A stretch of 64,000 nucleotides of DNA, from the NCBI RefSeq assembly GCF_014217785.1, contig NZ_CP048814.1, positions 3,720,001 to 3,784,000 of the forward strand, read 5' to 3'. This stretch comes from Rhodococcus triatomae. GTDB taxonomy: Bacteria; Actinomycetota; Actinomycetes; Mycobacteriales; Mycobacteriaceae. Below the pieces are notes generated by a model, which saw only the letters and a list, made by a program, of their open reading frames with translations, had not been told where the DNA came from and did not search any database. Of this stretch, positions 8,017 to 15,683 are shown piece after piece. Both the position numbers and the translations under genes were made by a program. The stretch's first letter is position 1. Every line of letters begins with the position of its first letter.

Positions 8017-9288
8017 ATGACAACTTCGCTGCCCGCTTCCGTCACGTCGGAAGCGTCCGAACGGGGCCCGCGGGTGATCGGTGTCGACATCGCGCGCGCC
8101 CTGGCCGTCCTCGGCATGATCGCGGTGCACACCGCGACGGCCCAGCAGATCGGCGACACCGCGTTCTTCCTGCTGAGCGGTCGATCGGCCATCCTGTTCG
8201 CACTGCTGGCCGGAGTGTCCCTCGCGCTCACCACGGGGGAGGACGCGCCACTGCGTGGCGGCCCACTGCGGGCGGCGCGGCGCTCGATCGCGGCTCGTGC
8301 GCTGGTCCTGCTGGTGGTCGGGATGGCGCTGGTGGAGTTGGGCTCACCGGTCATGGTGATCCTCGCGACCTACGCGGTGCTGTTCTGGCTCGTGCTGCCC
8401 GTCCTGCGATGGTCGTGGCAGCGGCTGGCTGTCGCCGCGGCCGTGGGGGCGGTGGCCGGTCCCGCCCTGTCGTGGTGGATCCGCTCGGCAGGCGAGCCGG
8501 CCGAGACATTCGGCGAGACGCCGCGTTTCGATCTGTTCACCTCGGGTGAAGGGATCCGGCATCTCGGATCCGTGCTCTTCGTGGACGGGGCCTATCCCGT
8601 ACTGACGTGGCTTCCGTTCGTGCTGGCGGGACTGGCGATCGGGCGCTGGGGCGTGCGTCGGGACCGTGCGCCACGCACGCTGATCGTCGTCGGATCCGCC
8701 CTCGCCGTGGCCGGGTACGGGGGGTCGTGGCTGGCCCTGCACGGGTTCGGCGGCTACGACGTTCTCGTGTCCCACCTCGAGGTGATCGTGCCGGGAGAGG
8801 GCGCGCAGATGCTCGACGAGCTCCTGCGTTCCAGCGGATTCGGTACGTTCGGCGTCGATCCGTGGCAGTGGATTCTCACGGCTTCGCCCCACAGTGGAAC
8901 CCCGTTCGAGGTCGTCGGGTCCGGCGGGGTCGCCATCGCCGTGCTCGGTGTGTGTCTGGCGTCGGTGACGACGCGCGCCGCTCGCGCGGGGTGGCTGTCG
9001 CCGCTCGTCGCCCTCGGTGCCATGCCGCTGACGGTGTACGTCGGGCACGTGGTGGCGTTGGCCGTGCTGATCCGGTGGGAGCTGTTCGCGCCGTCGTGGC
9101 CGATGGCGCTGGGCTTCCTCGTCGTACCGGTCGTGTTCGCCGTGCTGTGGCGACGGGTCGCGCGGCGGGGCCCGCTGGAATGGCTGTTGCGCCGGGTGGG
9201 CATCGTCGCGGCACGGGGCCGGCTCCCGCGAGCCTCCACGAAGGGCGGCGAGACAGCTAGCATCGGGCAGGAGGACTCCCGGCGGTGA
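8017..9288 (+). CDS. multi-pass membrane acyltransferase-like protein (DUF1624/HGSNAT or DUF418 type)
   Basis: 423-residue polytopic protein with roughly ten hydrophobic segments. The N-terminal signature VIGVDIARALAVLGMIAVH is typical of the heparan-alpha-glucosaminide N-acetyltransferase-like and DUF418 groups, which move acyl groups across the membrane onto sugars. The second half carries FGVDPWQWILTASPHSG and a segment MPLTVYVGHVVALAVLI with an intramembrane His. The ATG is preceded by TAGCGT at 8004-8009 with a 7-base gap, implying a leaderless mRNA. The neighbouring SGNH hydrolase and mannose genes hint at envelope glycan acylation. The exact family and substrate are uncertain. Confidence 0.7.
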   Translation: MTTSLPASVTSEASERGPRVIGVDIARALAVLGMIAVHTATAQQIGDTAFFLLSGRSAILFALLAGVSLALTTGEDAPLRGGPLRAARRSIAARALVLLVVGMALVELGSPVMVILATYAVLFWLVLPVLRWSWQRLAVAAAVGAVAGPALSWWIRSAGEPAETFGETPRFDLFTSGEGIRHLGSVLFVDGAYPVLTWLPFVLAGLAIGRWGVRRDRAPRTLIVVGSALAVAGYGGSWLALHGFGGYDVLVSHLEVIVPGEGAQMLDELLRSSGFGTFGVDPWQWILTASPHSGTPFEVVGSGGVAIAVLGVCLASVTTRAARAGWLSPLVALGAMPLTVYVGHVVALAVLIRWELFAPSWPMALGFLVVPVVFAVLWRRVARRGPLEWLLRRVGIVAARGRLPRASTKGGETASIGQEDSRR

Positions 9289-9315
9289 GCGATTCCGGGC
9301 GAGGAGAGGACGACG

Positions 9316-9996
9316 ATGTCGGAACGTATTCTCGTGTGTGTCAACTACGGCCACAACGGCCCGCGGCTCGTCGAGCGGGCGGTCGAACTGGCGAGATCGG
9401 CGGATGCCACGCTGCACGTGCTCGTCTTCGACTCACAGCACGAGGAGTTCGAGAACGATCGCCTGGTCGACATCGCGGTGTTCCGCGACCTGGCGTCCGG
9501 AGCCGGGGCGAGCTTCTCGCACATCCGAGGCCGTGCCCACGACATCACCGGAACGGTCAAACGTGCCGCGCTCGAGCTGGGTGCGACCCAGATCGTGATC
9601 GGGCAGAGGACCGAGAGCATCTGGTCGACCCTGCTCGGTGGATCGGTGATCGACGCGATGCTCGGTGAGATTCCCTCCGCCGATCTGCACGTGGTCCCCG
9701 CGGAACGGTCCGGCGACCCCGAGGACTGGGAGTACGAGACCGGTACCAGAGCGCACCTGCGCCCCCACGAGAACGACACGTTCGTGCTCGACTTCGAGGA
9801 CGACGACGAGACCGACGACCTGGAAGGGATCTTCTTCAAGGACTTGCAGACGGATTTCGACCACGGGGTGTTCGTGTTCGTGCACGGAGGGCGGGTGCGC
9901 GAGGTGTCGGTGGTGGACGGAGTGATCCTCGCGGCGGATCTCGAGGAGTCCAAGGCCGAACTCGCGCCCCGCGAACGCGGTGGCGACAGCTCCTGA
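9316..9996 (+). CDS. KdpD-type universal stress domain protein with unrecognised acidic C-terminal domain
   Basis: 226 residues. Positions 1-130 form a Usp fold: RILVCVNYGHNGPRLVERAV at the start and QIVIGQRTESIWSTLLGGS near 95-115. The second motif resembles the Usp domain found in KdpD osmosensor kinases (G-x-R...W..L..GS) more than the classical G2xG9xG ATP loop. After residue 140 comes a very acidic linker (DFEDDDETDDLEGIFF) and about 60 residues I do not recognise (DFDHGVFVFVHGGRVREVSV). There is no kinase domain. A GGAGAGGA Shine-Dalgarno lies upstream, 27 bases after the acyltransferase stop. A stress or potassium-related sensor is possible; the function is unknown. Confidence 0.7.
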   Translation: MSERILVCVNYGHNGPRLVERAVELARSADATLHVLVFDSQHEEFENDRLVDIAVFRDLASGAGASFSHIRGRAHDITGTVKRAALELGATQIVIGQRTESIWSTLLGGSVIDAMLGEIPSADLHVVPAERSGDPEDWEYETGTRAHLRPHENDTFVLDFEDDDETDDLEGIFFKDLQTDFDHGVFVFVHGGRVREVSVVDGVILAADLEESKAELAPRERGGDSS

Positions 9997-10011
9997 GACG
10001 AGTCGATCGAA

Positions 10012-10126
10012 TCACTCTCCGGTGTCCCAGCCTCCTCCGAATTCGAACAGTGCCAGGGCCGTCCAGAGCCCGACCCCCACGACCGCTGCACTGACGCAGT
10101 ACCCGGCACCCGCACGCCGCGCTCAC
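10012..10126 (-). other. possible frameshifted small membrane-protein ORF
   Basis: Downstream of the kinase at 10142, a GAGGAG Shine-Dalgarno and GTG at 10126 open a frame without protein character. One base over, the frame ending at the TGA at 10012 reads as a single hydrophobic helix (SAAVVGVGLWTALALFEF) followed by GGGWDTGE. That frame has no start of its own except an internal GTG. This could be a real 40-residue membrane peptide broken by a one-base indel or sequencing error, or coincidence. Confidence 0.25.
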
Positions 10127-10141
10127 CCGACTCCTCGTCGG

Positions 10142-10735
10142 TCAGTGCGGTGCGACGGCGCGGAGCGGCCCCGCGACCCAGGTGTCGACCTCGCGTGGCG
10201 AGCGCAGCCGCACGACGTGCAGTGACTCCGGTGGATCGGCCGCGAGGTCGCGCACCCGGCGGGCCGACGTGCCGTGGGTGCGCCACGCGAACCGGACGAT
10301 GTGGTCCGGCTCGACGAAGATGGTGCGCAGCGGCGGCTCGATGTTGCCGTTCCACAGCCGCTCCCGTCTGATTCGTCGGCGCAGTGTGCGTGCCGTGACC
10401 CGTCGCATCACGGTGGTGCGGGGCAGATCGAGCCAGACGAGCAGGTCTGCCCTCTCGGCGAGAAGCGGCCGGACCGCCCCGTACTGCCATTCGGTGACCC
10501 ATTCCGGTCCGGTGGAGAACGCCTCCACATCGGCCGCGAACTCGGGGCGGGGCGTCCAGCCGGGCCCGTGATGGAGGGCGTCGAGTTCGATGCGGGGGAG
10601 GTCGAGAAGTGCAGCGATCCGTGCGCAGAGCGTCGTCTTCCCGGCGCCGGAGTTGCCCGCCACCAGAACCCGGGCCGGCGTCGCCGGGAGAGGGTCGTGG
10701 GCGGTGAGCATCCGCGACCGGTCGGAGGAAGGCAC
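10142..10735 (-). CDS. P-loop nucleotide kinase-like ATPase (FlaR/topology-modulation type)
   Basis: 197-residue single-domain ATPase. The Walker A motif VLVAGNSGAGKTTLCARIA lies near residue 23, followed by LPRIELDALHHGPGW, a substrate-side stretch typical of adenylate-kinase-like proteins once called DNA topology modulation protein FlaR. LLVWLDLPRTTVMRRVTART is the lid and arginine region. The substrate is unknown; a small-molecule kinase is more likely than a DNA-binding role. GTG 10735 has TATCGT on the minus strand (10742-10747) six bases upstream, a leaderless arrangement. ATG 10711 is the alternative. Confidence 0.75.
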   Translation of the reverse strand: MPSSDRSRMLTAHDPLPATPARVLVAGNSGAGKTTLCARIAALLDLPRIELDALHHGPGWTPRPEFAADVEAFSTGPEWVTEWQYGAVRPLLAERADLLVWLDLPRTTVMRRVTARTLRRRIRRERLWNGNIEPPLRTIFVEPDHIVRFAWRTHGTSARRVRDLAADPPESLHVVRLRSPREVDTWVAGPLRAVAPH

Positions 10736-10811
10736 CCGGTGACGATAGACGATGTGCCCTGGCCAGGCACTCGGATTCGGGGGTAGTGGGTGCCGTCAGT
10801 GTTCGTGCGGG

Positions 10812-11378
10812 CTACGGGCGAACATCCATGGCTCGTGCGCGAGCGAGTTCCACGAGGCGGTCGATCGTCTCGGTCTCGGCGCCCGGCGGCAGATCGTCGA
10901 CCGGAAACCAGCGCAGATCGGTGGATTCCACGCTGCGGACGATGTGTGCGTTCGGCCGCGCGATCGCCAGGAACTGGACGTCGAGATGACGGGTGGGAAG
11001 GCCGAGCGAGCACGTGATCGCATGAGTGTGCAGCGAGAGGGGTTCCGGATCGAGAACGAGGTCGGGGATGCCCGACTCCTCGGTGGCCTCGCGGTGCGCC
11101 GCCTCCTGCACCGTCTCGTCGTCCTCCTCGCAGTGCCCGCCCAGCTGTATCCATCGGCCCACCCGGGGATGGAGGGTGAGGAGGACATGACAGCGGCCTT
11201 CGTCGAGCACGAGCGAGGATGCGGTGACGTGCCCCGGTGCGTGCTCACGCAGGCATCCACGCGGCGCCGCGCCCAGGAATGCCAGCATCGTCTGACGCAG
11301 GGACTCGTGGTGGGTGTCGGGGGCGGTCCAGTTCTCGAGAGTTCCGACGGCGGAACGGTGGAGGGTTTCGGCAGTCAT
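10812..11378 (-). CDS. NUDIX hydrolase
   Basis: 188-residue pyrophosphohydrolase. The NUDIX box is visible as QLGGHCEEDDETVQEAAHRE followed by ATEESGI. It has one extra residue between the box Gly and the first Glu, as in a known actinobacterial subgroup. ATG 11378 starts MTAETLHRSAVGTL, 7 bases after the fbiB stop, so it looks like the third gene of the fbiA-fbiB transcript. In M. tuberculosis the F420 genes are not followed by this gene as far as I recall. A housekeeping or nucleotide-sanitising role is likely; a link to F420 chemistry (GTP or dinucleotide intermediates) is speculation. Confidence 0.85.
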   Translation of the reverse strand: MTAETLHRSAVGTLENWTAPDTHHESLRQTMLAFLGAAPRGCLREHAPGHVTASSLVLDEGRCHVLLTLHPRVGRWIQLGGHCEEDDETVQEAAHREATEESGIPDLVLDPEPLSLHTHAITCSLGLPTRHLDVQFLAIARPNAHIVRSVESTDLRWFPVDDLPPGAETETIDRLVELARARAMDVRP

Positions 11379-11385
11379 CGAGGGT

Positions 11386-12780
11386 TCACTTCTCCCACAG
11401 GGCATCACCTGGCTCCCGAGGCGGGCGAGGGGACAGTGCTTCGGTGGGGTGGCCGATCGCGACGGCGCCGAGCGGAACCCACTCCGCGGGCACCCCGAGG
11501 ACCTCACGGACGGTGTCGGGGGCGAAAATCGTGGAACCGATCCAGCAGCTTCCGAGACCACGTGTCGCGAGGGCGACGAGCAGTGCCTGCACCGCCGCAC
11601 CCACCGCGACGGTGAACATGGTCCGTTCGGCGCCGCGTCTGCGCTCGTCCGGATAGTCGTGAGCGCCGTCGGGAACACAGAATGGGACGACGACCTCCGG
11701 TGCGGCATAGAGGATGTCGCCGCGGGCCACCCGGGCGGTGATCGCGCCGTCGTCCAGGCCGTCCGATCGGAGATCGGCGGTCCAGGCCTCGCGCATGCCG
11801 TCCAGCAACGCCGTCCGGACGGCCGGCGTCCGTAGCCAGACGAATCGGACCGGGCGGGTGTGGTGGGGTGCCGGCGCGGTGAGAGCCTCGCCGATCGCCG
11901 CGCGGAGCGACTCGGGAACTACCGGTTCCCCGGTGAACTCCCGTACGGACCGCCGCAGCCGCAGGGCCTCGGAGCGGCCGCGCGCGAGCGCCTCCTCGGT
12001 GCCGAGCCAGAACAGATCGTCCTCGCCGGGACGGAGTAGGTCCCGTCCGCTGGAGCCGTCGTCGGCCAGGTGTAGTCCGCGGACCACCGCGACGGGGATG
12101 CCGCCGAGCTTGCCCTTGACGAGGTCTCCGGCGGAGGCGAGTTCGTCGGCGAGCGCGACGGAGGTGACCTGCAGTTCGTTGCCCTGACCGTCGACCGAGC
12201 CGGCGTACCCGTGCAGGACCGGCAGCCCCGACGCGCCGATGGCGTTGTCGGTCTGGCCGTTGCGCCACGCCCGGCCCATCGTGTCGGTGACGACGACGGA
12301 GACCGAAACACCCAGCAGCCGTAGTAGATCGGCGCGCAATGCCGCAGCGCCGCCGTCGGGATCGGTGGGCAGCAGGGCGAGTTCGCCGCCGTCGACATTG
12401 GATCCGTCGACACCCGATGCGGCCTGGACGACGCCGAGCTTGTTCTCGGTGATGAGCGTTCTGCCCTTGCGGGCGAGCACGCGTACCGCCTCCTGGTCGA
12501 CGAGTCTGCGCCGCAGGGCGTCCCGCTCGTCGGGGTCGGCGGGGGCGGTGACGAGCCGGCCCTCGACCTTGGACAGCACCTTGCTGGTCACGACGAGGAC
12601 GTCGTCGTCCTCGAGCCACGGCGCCGCCGCGGCGAGCGCACCGGCGAGGTCGTCTCCGGGGCGGAACTCGGGAAGTCCGGTGACGGGGAGGATCTCGATT
12701 CCTCCGCCGGGCGCATGGTCCGTCACGGGGTTGTGGGATGTCACGGGGTTGTGGGATGTCACGGGGCTGTGAGATGTCAC
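11386..12780 (-). CDS. fbiB: bifunctional F420 biosynthesis protein FbiB
   Basis: Adds the poly-gamma-glutamate tail to F420-0 (N-terminal CofE-like domain, about residues 25-250) and reduces dehydro-F420-0 through an FMN-binding nitroreductase-like C-terminal domain (about 260-460). Visible pieces include [16 protein letters not shown] and [17 protein letters not shown] in the ligase half, and [14 protein letters not shown] and [12 protein letters not shown] in the reductase half. It is 464 residues, slightly longer than the mycobacterial protein. The extra length is a tandem N-terminal hexapeptide repeat (VTSHNP four times). GTG 12780 overlaps the fbiA stop by four bases (GTGA), indicating translational coupling. 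Confidence 0.93.
   Translation of the reverse strand: MTSHSPVTSHNPVTSHNPVTDHAPGGGIEILPVTGLPEFRPGDDLAGALAAAAPWLEDDDVLVVTSKVLSKVEGRLVTAPADPDERDALRRRLVDQEAVRVLARKGRTLITENKLGVVQAASGVDGSNVDGGELALLPTDPDGGAAALRADLLRLLGVSVSVVVTDTMGRAWRNGQTDNAIGASGLPVLHGYAGSVDGQGNELQVTSVALADELASAGDLVKGKLGGIPVAVVRGLHLADDGSSGRDLLRPGEDDLFWLGTEEALARGRSEALRLRRSVREFTGEPVVPESLRAAIGEALTAPAPHHTRPVRFVWLRTPAVRTALLDGMREAWTADLRSDGLDDGAITARVARGDILYAAPEVVVPFCVPDGAHDYPDERRRGAERTMFTVAVGAAVQALLVALATRGLGSCWIGSTIFAPDTVREVLGVPAEWVPLGAVAIGHPTEALSPRPPREPGDALWEK
12709..12780 (-). repeat. 18-bp tandem repeat at the start of fbiB
   Basis: Four copies of an 18-bp unit, GTGACATCCCACAACCCC with variants, at 12780-12763, 12762-12745, 12744-12727 and 12726-12709. 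Each begins with an in-frame GTG and encodes V-T-[SD]-H-[SNA]-P. Any of the four GTGs could start FbiB, so copy-number change would alter only a dispensable N-terminal tail. Confidence 0.9.
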
Positions 12781-13739
12781 GGCGCCACCCCGGCGATGTC
12801 GAACGCGGTGCGCACCATCCCGGCTGTGGTTTGCGGGTCCGTCATGAGCAGCGGTACGGCGCGCACGTCCACGCCGGGGACGTCCGCGGTGTCGCTGTCG
12901 TGGATCATCCATCCGTCGAGGATCCCGGTGGCGCTCCGTGCGCCATAGTGCCGGCCTACGGCCTCGGCGGTGGTCTCGACACCGATCACGTCGAGGCATT
13001 CGTCCGCCATGCCGCGCAGGGGCTTTCCGTCGACGACCGGGGAGAGCCCGACGACCCTCGCCGCCGTCGTGCGCAGGGCACCACGAATCCCCGGCACGGA
13101 GAGGATCGCGCCGATGCTCACCACCGGATTCGACGGCGCGAGCAGCACCACGTCGGACTCCTCGATGGCCTCGGTCACTCCCGGCGCCGGTTTCGCCTGT
13201 TCTGCACCGACATAGGCGAAACTGTGAGTCGGAACGTTCGCGCGGTAGCGAACCCACCACTCCTGGAAGTGCACCGCCTTCTGCTCGCCGCTGTCCGGCT
13301 CGGTGATCACCACGTGTGTTTCGGCACGGTCGTCGGTGACCGGGAGCAGGGTGACCCCGGGTTGCCATCGATTGCACAGGGCCTCGGTGACCGCGGAGAG
13401 TGGGTATCCCGCACGCAGCATCTGACTGCGGATCAGGTGCGTGGCGATGTCTCGGTCGCCGAGCCCGAACCAGTCCGGCTTGGCACCGTACGCGGCCAGC
13501 TCCTCCTTGGCGTTCCAGCTTTCGTTCGCATGCCCCCAGCCGCGGTCGGGGTCGATGCCGCCACCGAGGGTGTACATGCAGGTGTCGAGGTCCGGGCAGA
13601 TCCGCAGGCCGTGCATCCACACGTCGTCGCCGACGTTGACCACGGCCGTGACGCGATGGTCGTCAGAGGGGAGTAGTGCGCGCACGCCCTGCAGGAATCG
13701 CGCCCCACCGACGCCGCCTACCAATACAGTCACCTTCAC
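12777..13739 (-). CDS. fbiA: 2-phospho-L-lactate/PEP transferase FbiA
   Basis: Transfers the phospho-lactyl (in mycobacteria enolpyruvyl) group to the deazaflavin Fo, giving (dehydro-)F420-0. It is 320 residues with the CofD fold: [17 protein letters not shown] at the N-terminus, [20 protein letters not shown], and [18 protein letters not shown] for the nucleotide/Fo pocket. GTG 13739 is set by VKVTVLVGG and by TAGGCT on the minus strand (13747-13752) exactly seven bases upstream, a leaderless promoter pattern. It is divergent from whiB2, as Rv3261 is from Rv3260c in M. tuberculosis. Confidence 0.93.
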   Translation of the reverse strand: MKVTVLVGGVGGARFLQGVRALLPSDDHRVTAVVNVGDDVWMHGLRICPDLDTCMYTLGGGIDPDRGWGHANESWNAKEELAAYGAKPDWFGLGDRDIATHLIRSQMLRAGYPLSAVTEALCNRWQPGVTLLPVTDDRAETHVVITEPDSGEQKAVHFQEWWVRYRANVPTHSFAYVGAEQAKPAPGVTEAIEESDVVLLAPSNPVVSIGAILSVPGIRGALRTTAARVVGLSPVVDGKPLRGMADECLDVIGVETTAEAVGRHYGARSATGILDGWMIHDSDTADVPGVDVRAVPLLMTDPQTTAGMVRTAFDIAGVAP

Positions 13740-13835
13740 GGCGTCGAGCCTAGGCTGTGGCACCGCGGGCGGTGTCGGCTGCTCCCGGAGTGAAGATTCG
13801 GGGCGCGAAATAGTAGTGGAGATTTCTCCGTTCGC

Positions 13836-13865
13836 TTGACCGCGACACGCGCGCACCTGTCTAAT
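13836..13865 (+). promoter_or_regulatory. promoter of the whiB2 upstream ORF and whiB2
   Basis: TTGACC (13836-13841), 18-base spacer, extended -10 TG-TCTAAT (13860-13865). The first base of an ATG lies eight bases after the -10 box (13873), so the transcript would begin at, or within a base of, the start codon of a 44-codon ORF. Confidence 0.6.
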
Positions 13866-13872
13866 CACAACT

Positions 13873-14007
13873 ATGTCATTCCACAGTTGCGAGGCGAGAT
13901 CCCTTGCTGCTGACTTCCTTTCGAACGCGCGTTCGACTTCGGTCGGAACGGGTCCGAACGGGGAAGGGCATGAGAGTGAACCGAGGATTCTGCGCTATTA
14001 CAGGTGA
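13873..14007 (+). CDS. leaderless upstream ORF in the whiB2 leader
   Basis: 44-codon ORF beginning MSFHSCEARSLAADF and ending ILRYYR before TGA at 14005-14007. The stop codon shares its last base with the AGGAGG Shine-Dalgarno (14007-14012) of whiB2. The placement of the promoter, with ATG at about position +1, favours efficient leaderless translation. A ribosome terminating here would sit on the whiB2 ribosome-binding site. The encoded peptide resembles nothing I know. The arrangement recalls regulatory upstream ORFs such as that of whiB7, but its conservation is untested. Confidence 0.45.
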   Translation: MSFHSCEARSLAADFLSNARSTSVGTGPNGEGHESEPRILRYYR

Positions 14008-14019
14008 GGAGGCGGAGCG

Positions 14020-14409
14020 ATGCGCAATGAGCACGTCGAGTGGGTAACTCGCTGGCAGACAGCAGGCGACGAACCGCAGGCCAATTCCGAGGCAAGCGCA
14101 GCGGACGGCGTCAGTGTGCATGAAGAAGGGGTGGGCACACGCCCGACGTTGAGTTTGATCAAAGGTTTCGACCAACTGTTCGAGGACATCGAGGATCAGT
14201 GGCAGGAGCGTGCTCTGTGCGCTCAGACCGATCCGGAAGCGTTCTTTCCGGAGAAGGGGGGATCGACGAGGGAAGCGAAGCGCATCTGCATGGGTTGCGA
14301 GGTGCGCGACGAATGCCTCGAGTACGCGTTGTCGAACGACGAACGCTTCGGCATCTGGGGTGGGCTCTCCGAACGCGAGCGCAGGCGCCTCAAGCGGGGG
14401 ATCGTCTGA
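14020..14409 (+). CDS. whiB2: WhiB2/WhmD iron-sulfur transcription factor
   Basis: 129-residue Wbl protein; WhmD is required for septation in mycobacteria. The Fe-S cluster ligands are four Cys: ALCAQTDPEAFFPEKGG, then CMGCEVRDEC. These are followed by the turn FGIWGGLSERERR and a basic C-terminus RRRLKRGIV for DNA binding or sigma contact. The N-terminal 50 residues extend beyond the usual core. ATG 14020 has a perfect AGGAGG seven bases upstream. The likely promoter is about 150 bases away, and the leader contains an upstream ORF (13873-14007). Confidence 0.92.
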   Translation: MRNEHVEWVTRWQTAGDEPQANSEASAADGVSVHEEGVGTRPTLSLIKGFDQLFEDIEDQWQERALCAQTDPEAFFPEKGGSTREAKRICMGCEVRDECLEYALSNDERFGIWGGLSERERRRLKRGIV

Positions 14410-14487
14410 TCGTCCATTGACCGTCCACTGCTTGCCGGAGATCGTCTGCTTGCCGAGGCACGTCGTCTCGGATGCCGTTCGGCACGG

Positions 14488-14976
14488 TCATTCGTCGTCG
14501 CCGGGAGGCGGGTCGATGACATCGGGTTCGACACCCAGGTAGGTGCCGACCTGCTGGACCAATACCTCGTGGACGAGGTCCGTGAGGTCGTCCGGGTCGC
14601 CGGCGCGCTGTTCGAGCGGCCGCCGGAACAGGACGATGCGGGCGCGGGTCGTGGCCCCGTGACGGTCGACTCCGGCCGGAACCAGACGCGACAACGGCAC
14701 CGGACCGTCGGCCACCACCTCGGGCGGCCAGGTCACCGAATCGGGGTCGAGTGCACGCACCTTGGGCACCTCGTCGACGGCGATGTCCAGCTTCACCAGA
14801 CGCTCACGCCAACGCTCGTCGATGGGTGCGAACGCTTCCAGAACCAGTTGGTCGAACTTCTCCGCCCGGGACCGGTGCGCGGGAACTTCCGGCGGAAACA
14901 CGGACCCGCGGATCCCACGCCCGCGTCGCTCCGCGGAACGGGTGGTGACCGGGCGTCGGCGTGCTCCTCGCGGCAT
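14488..14976 (-). CDS. zincin-like metallopeptidase-family protein with incomplete HExxH (Rv3259-like)
   Basis: 162 residues. The N-terminus is strongly basic (RGARRRPVTTRSAERRGRG). Its C-terminal helix LTDLVHEVLVQQVGTYLGV aligns with the zinc helix of the small zincin family (usual form TLxHExxHHxG), but the second His is Val. The zinc site therefore looks broken, and catalysis is doubtful. ATG 14976 has TAAGGT on the minus strand (14984-14989) seven bases upstream, so it is probably leaderless. It is convergent with whiB2 and divergent from the DUF3499 gene, the same order as Rv3260c-Rv3259-Rv3258c. Confidence 0.75.
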   Translation of the reverse strand: MPRGARRRPVTTRSAERRGRGIRGSVFPPEVPAHRSRAEKFDQLVLEAFAPIDERWRERLVKLDIAVDEVPKVRALDPDSVTWPPEVVADGPVPLSRLVPAGVDRHGATTRARIVLFRRPLEQRAGDPDDLTDLVHEVLVQQVGTYLGVEPDVIDPPPGDDE

Positions 14977-15056
14977 GGGCGAGACCTTACGACAGTCCCG
15001 AACAGACGGTGTGTCCGAGTAGGTGGGAAGGTGCCCGTGAGGATAGGCTGCGAGCT

Positions 15057-15449
15057 GTGAGATCTCTGCGTCGATGCTGCCGCCCCGGGTGCAAGAACCC
15101 CGCTGTCGCGACGCTGACCTACGTCTACTCGGACTCCACCGCCGTGGTGGGGCCGCTGGCGACCGTCGACGAGCCGCATTCCTGGGATCTGTGCGAGACG
15201 CACGCCTCCCGCATCACCGCACCCAAGGGATGGGAACTGGTCCGTCACGAGGGCGGGTTCTCCTCGAGCACGCCCGACGAGGACGATCTGACCGCGCTCG
15301 CCGAGGCGGTACGCGAGGCGGGCCTCGGTGAGCGAACCCGCGCGGATCGCCATGCCGACGGGGACGGCGGCGAGTCGGACTCCGCGCCCACCGCCACCCG
15401 CACGGGCAGGCGCGGGCACCTGCGTGTCCTGCCCGATCCCTCCAGCTGA
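15057..15449 (+). CDS. DUF3499 family protein (Rv3258c-like)
   Basis: 130 residues. It starts VRSLRRCCRPGCKNPAVATL, with a second Cys/His pair in WDLCETHASRI, so a small zinc-binding module is plausible (Cys at about 6, 7, 11 and 46, His at 49). The C-terminal half is acidic then Ser/Thr/Arg-rich and probably disordered. GTG 15057 is supported by TAGGCT at 15044-15049, seven bases upstream (leaderless). It is conserved next to phosphomannomutase in mycobacteria. Function unknown. Confidence 0.8.
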   Translation: MRSLRRCCRPGCKNPAVATLTYVYSDSTAVVGPLATVDEPHSWDLCETHASRITAPKGWELVRHEGGFSSSTPDEDDLTALAEAVREAGLGERTRADRHADGDGGESDSAPTATRTGRRGHLRVLPDPSS

Positions 15450-15537
15450 CAGTCGTCCGGCGGCCCGACCGGTCGGCGGTGCACAGCGATCGGTGAGGTC
15501 CGCGGTCCTGGCGAACCCGCACCGAACCCGGACGCAC

Positions 15538-15543
15538 TAGGCT
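15538..15543 (+). promoter_or_regulatory. -10 box upstream of manB (phosphomannomutase)
   Basis: TAGGCT in the 234-bp gap before the phosphomannomutase. Transcription would start near 15550, giving a leader of about 135 bases. I see no convincing gene in this gap. Confidence 0.4.
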
Positions 15544-15683
15544 GATGCGTCGGCTGTGTGCCCGTTTCGGCTGTGCTCGCACCGCTCGGCGCCCACAATC
15601 GGTCAGTACCCGATCCGGTAACCAATCCGGCACCCATCCGGCAGTATCCACCGGGACGCTGCTCACGAAGGAGAACCGCAACA

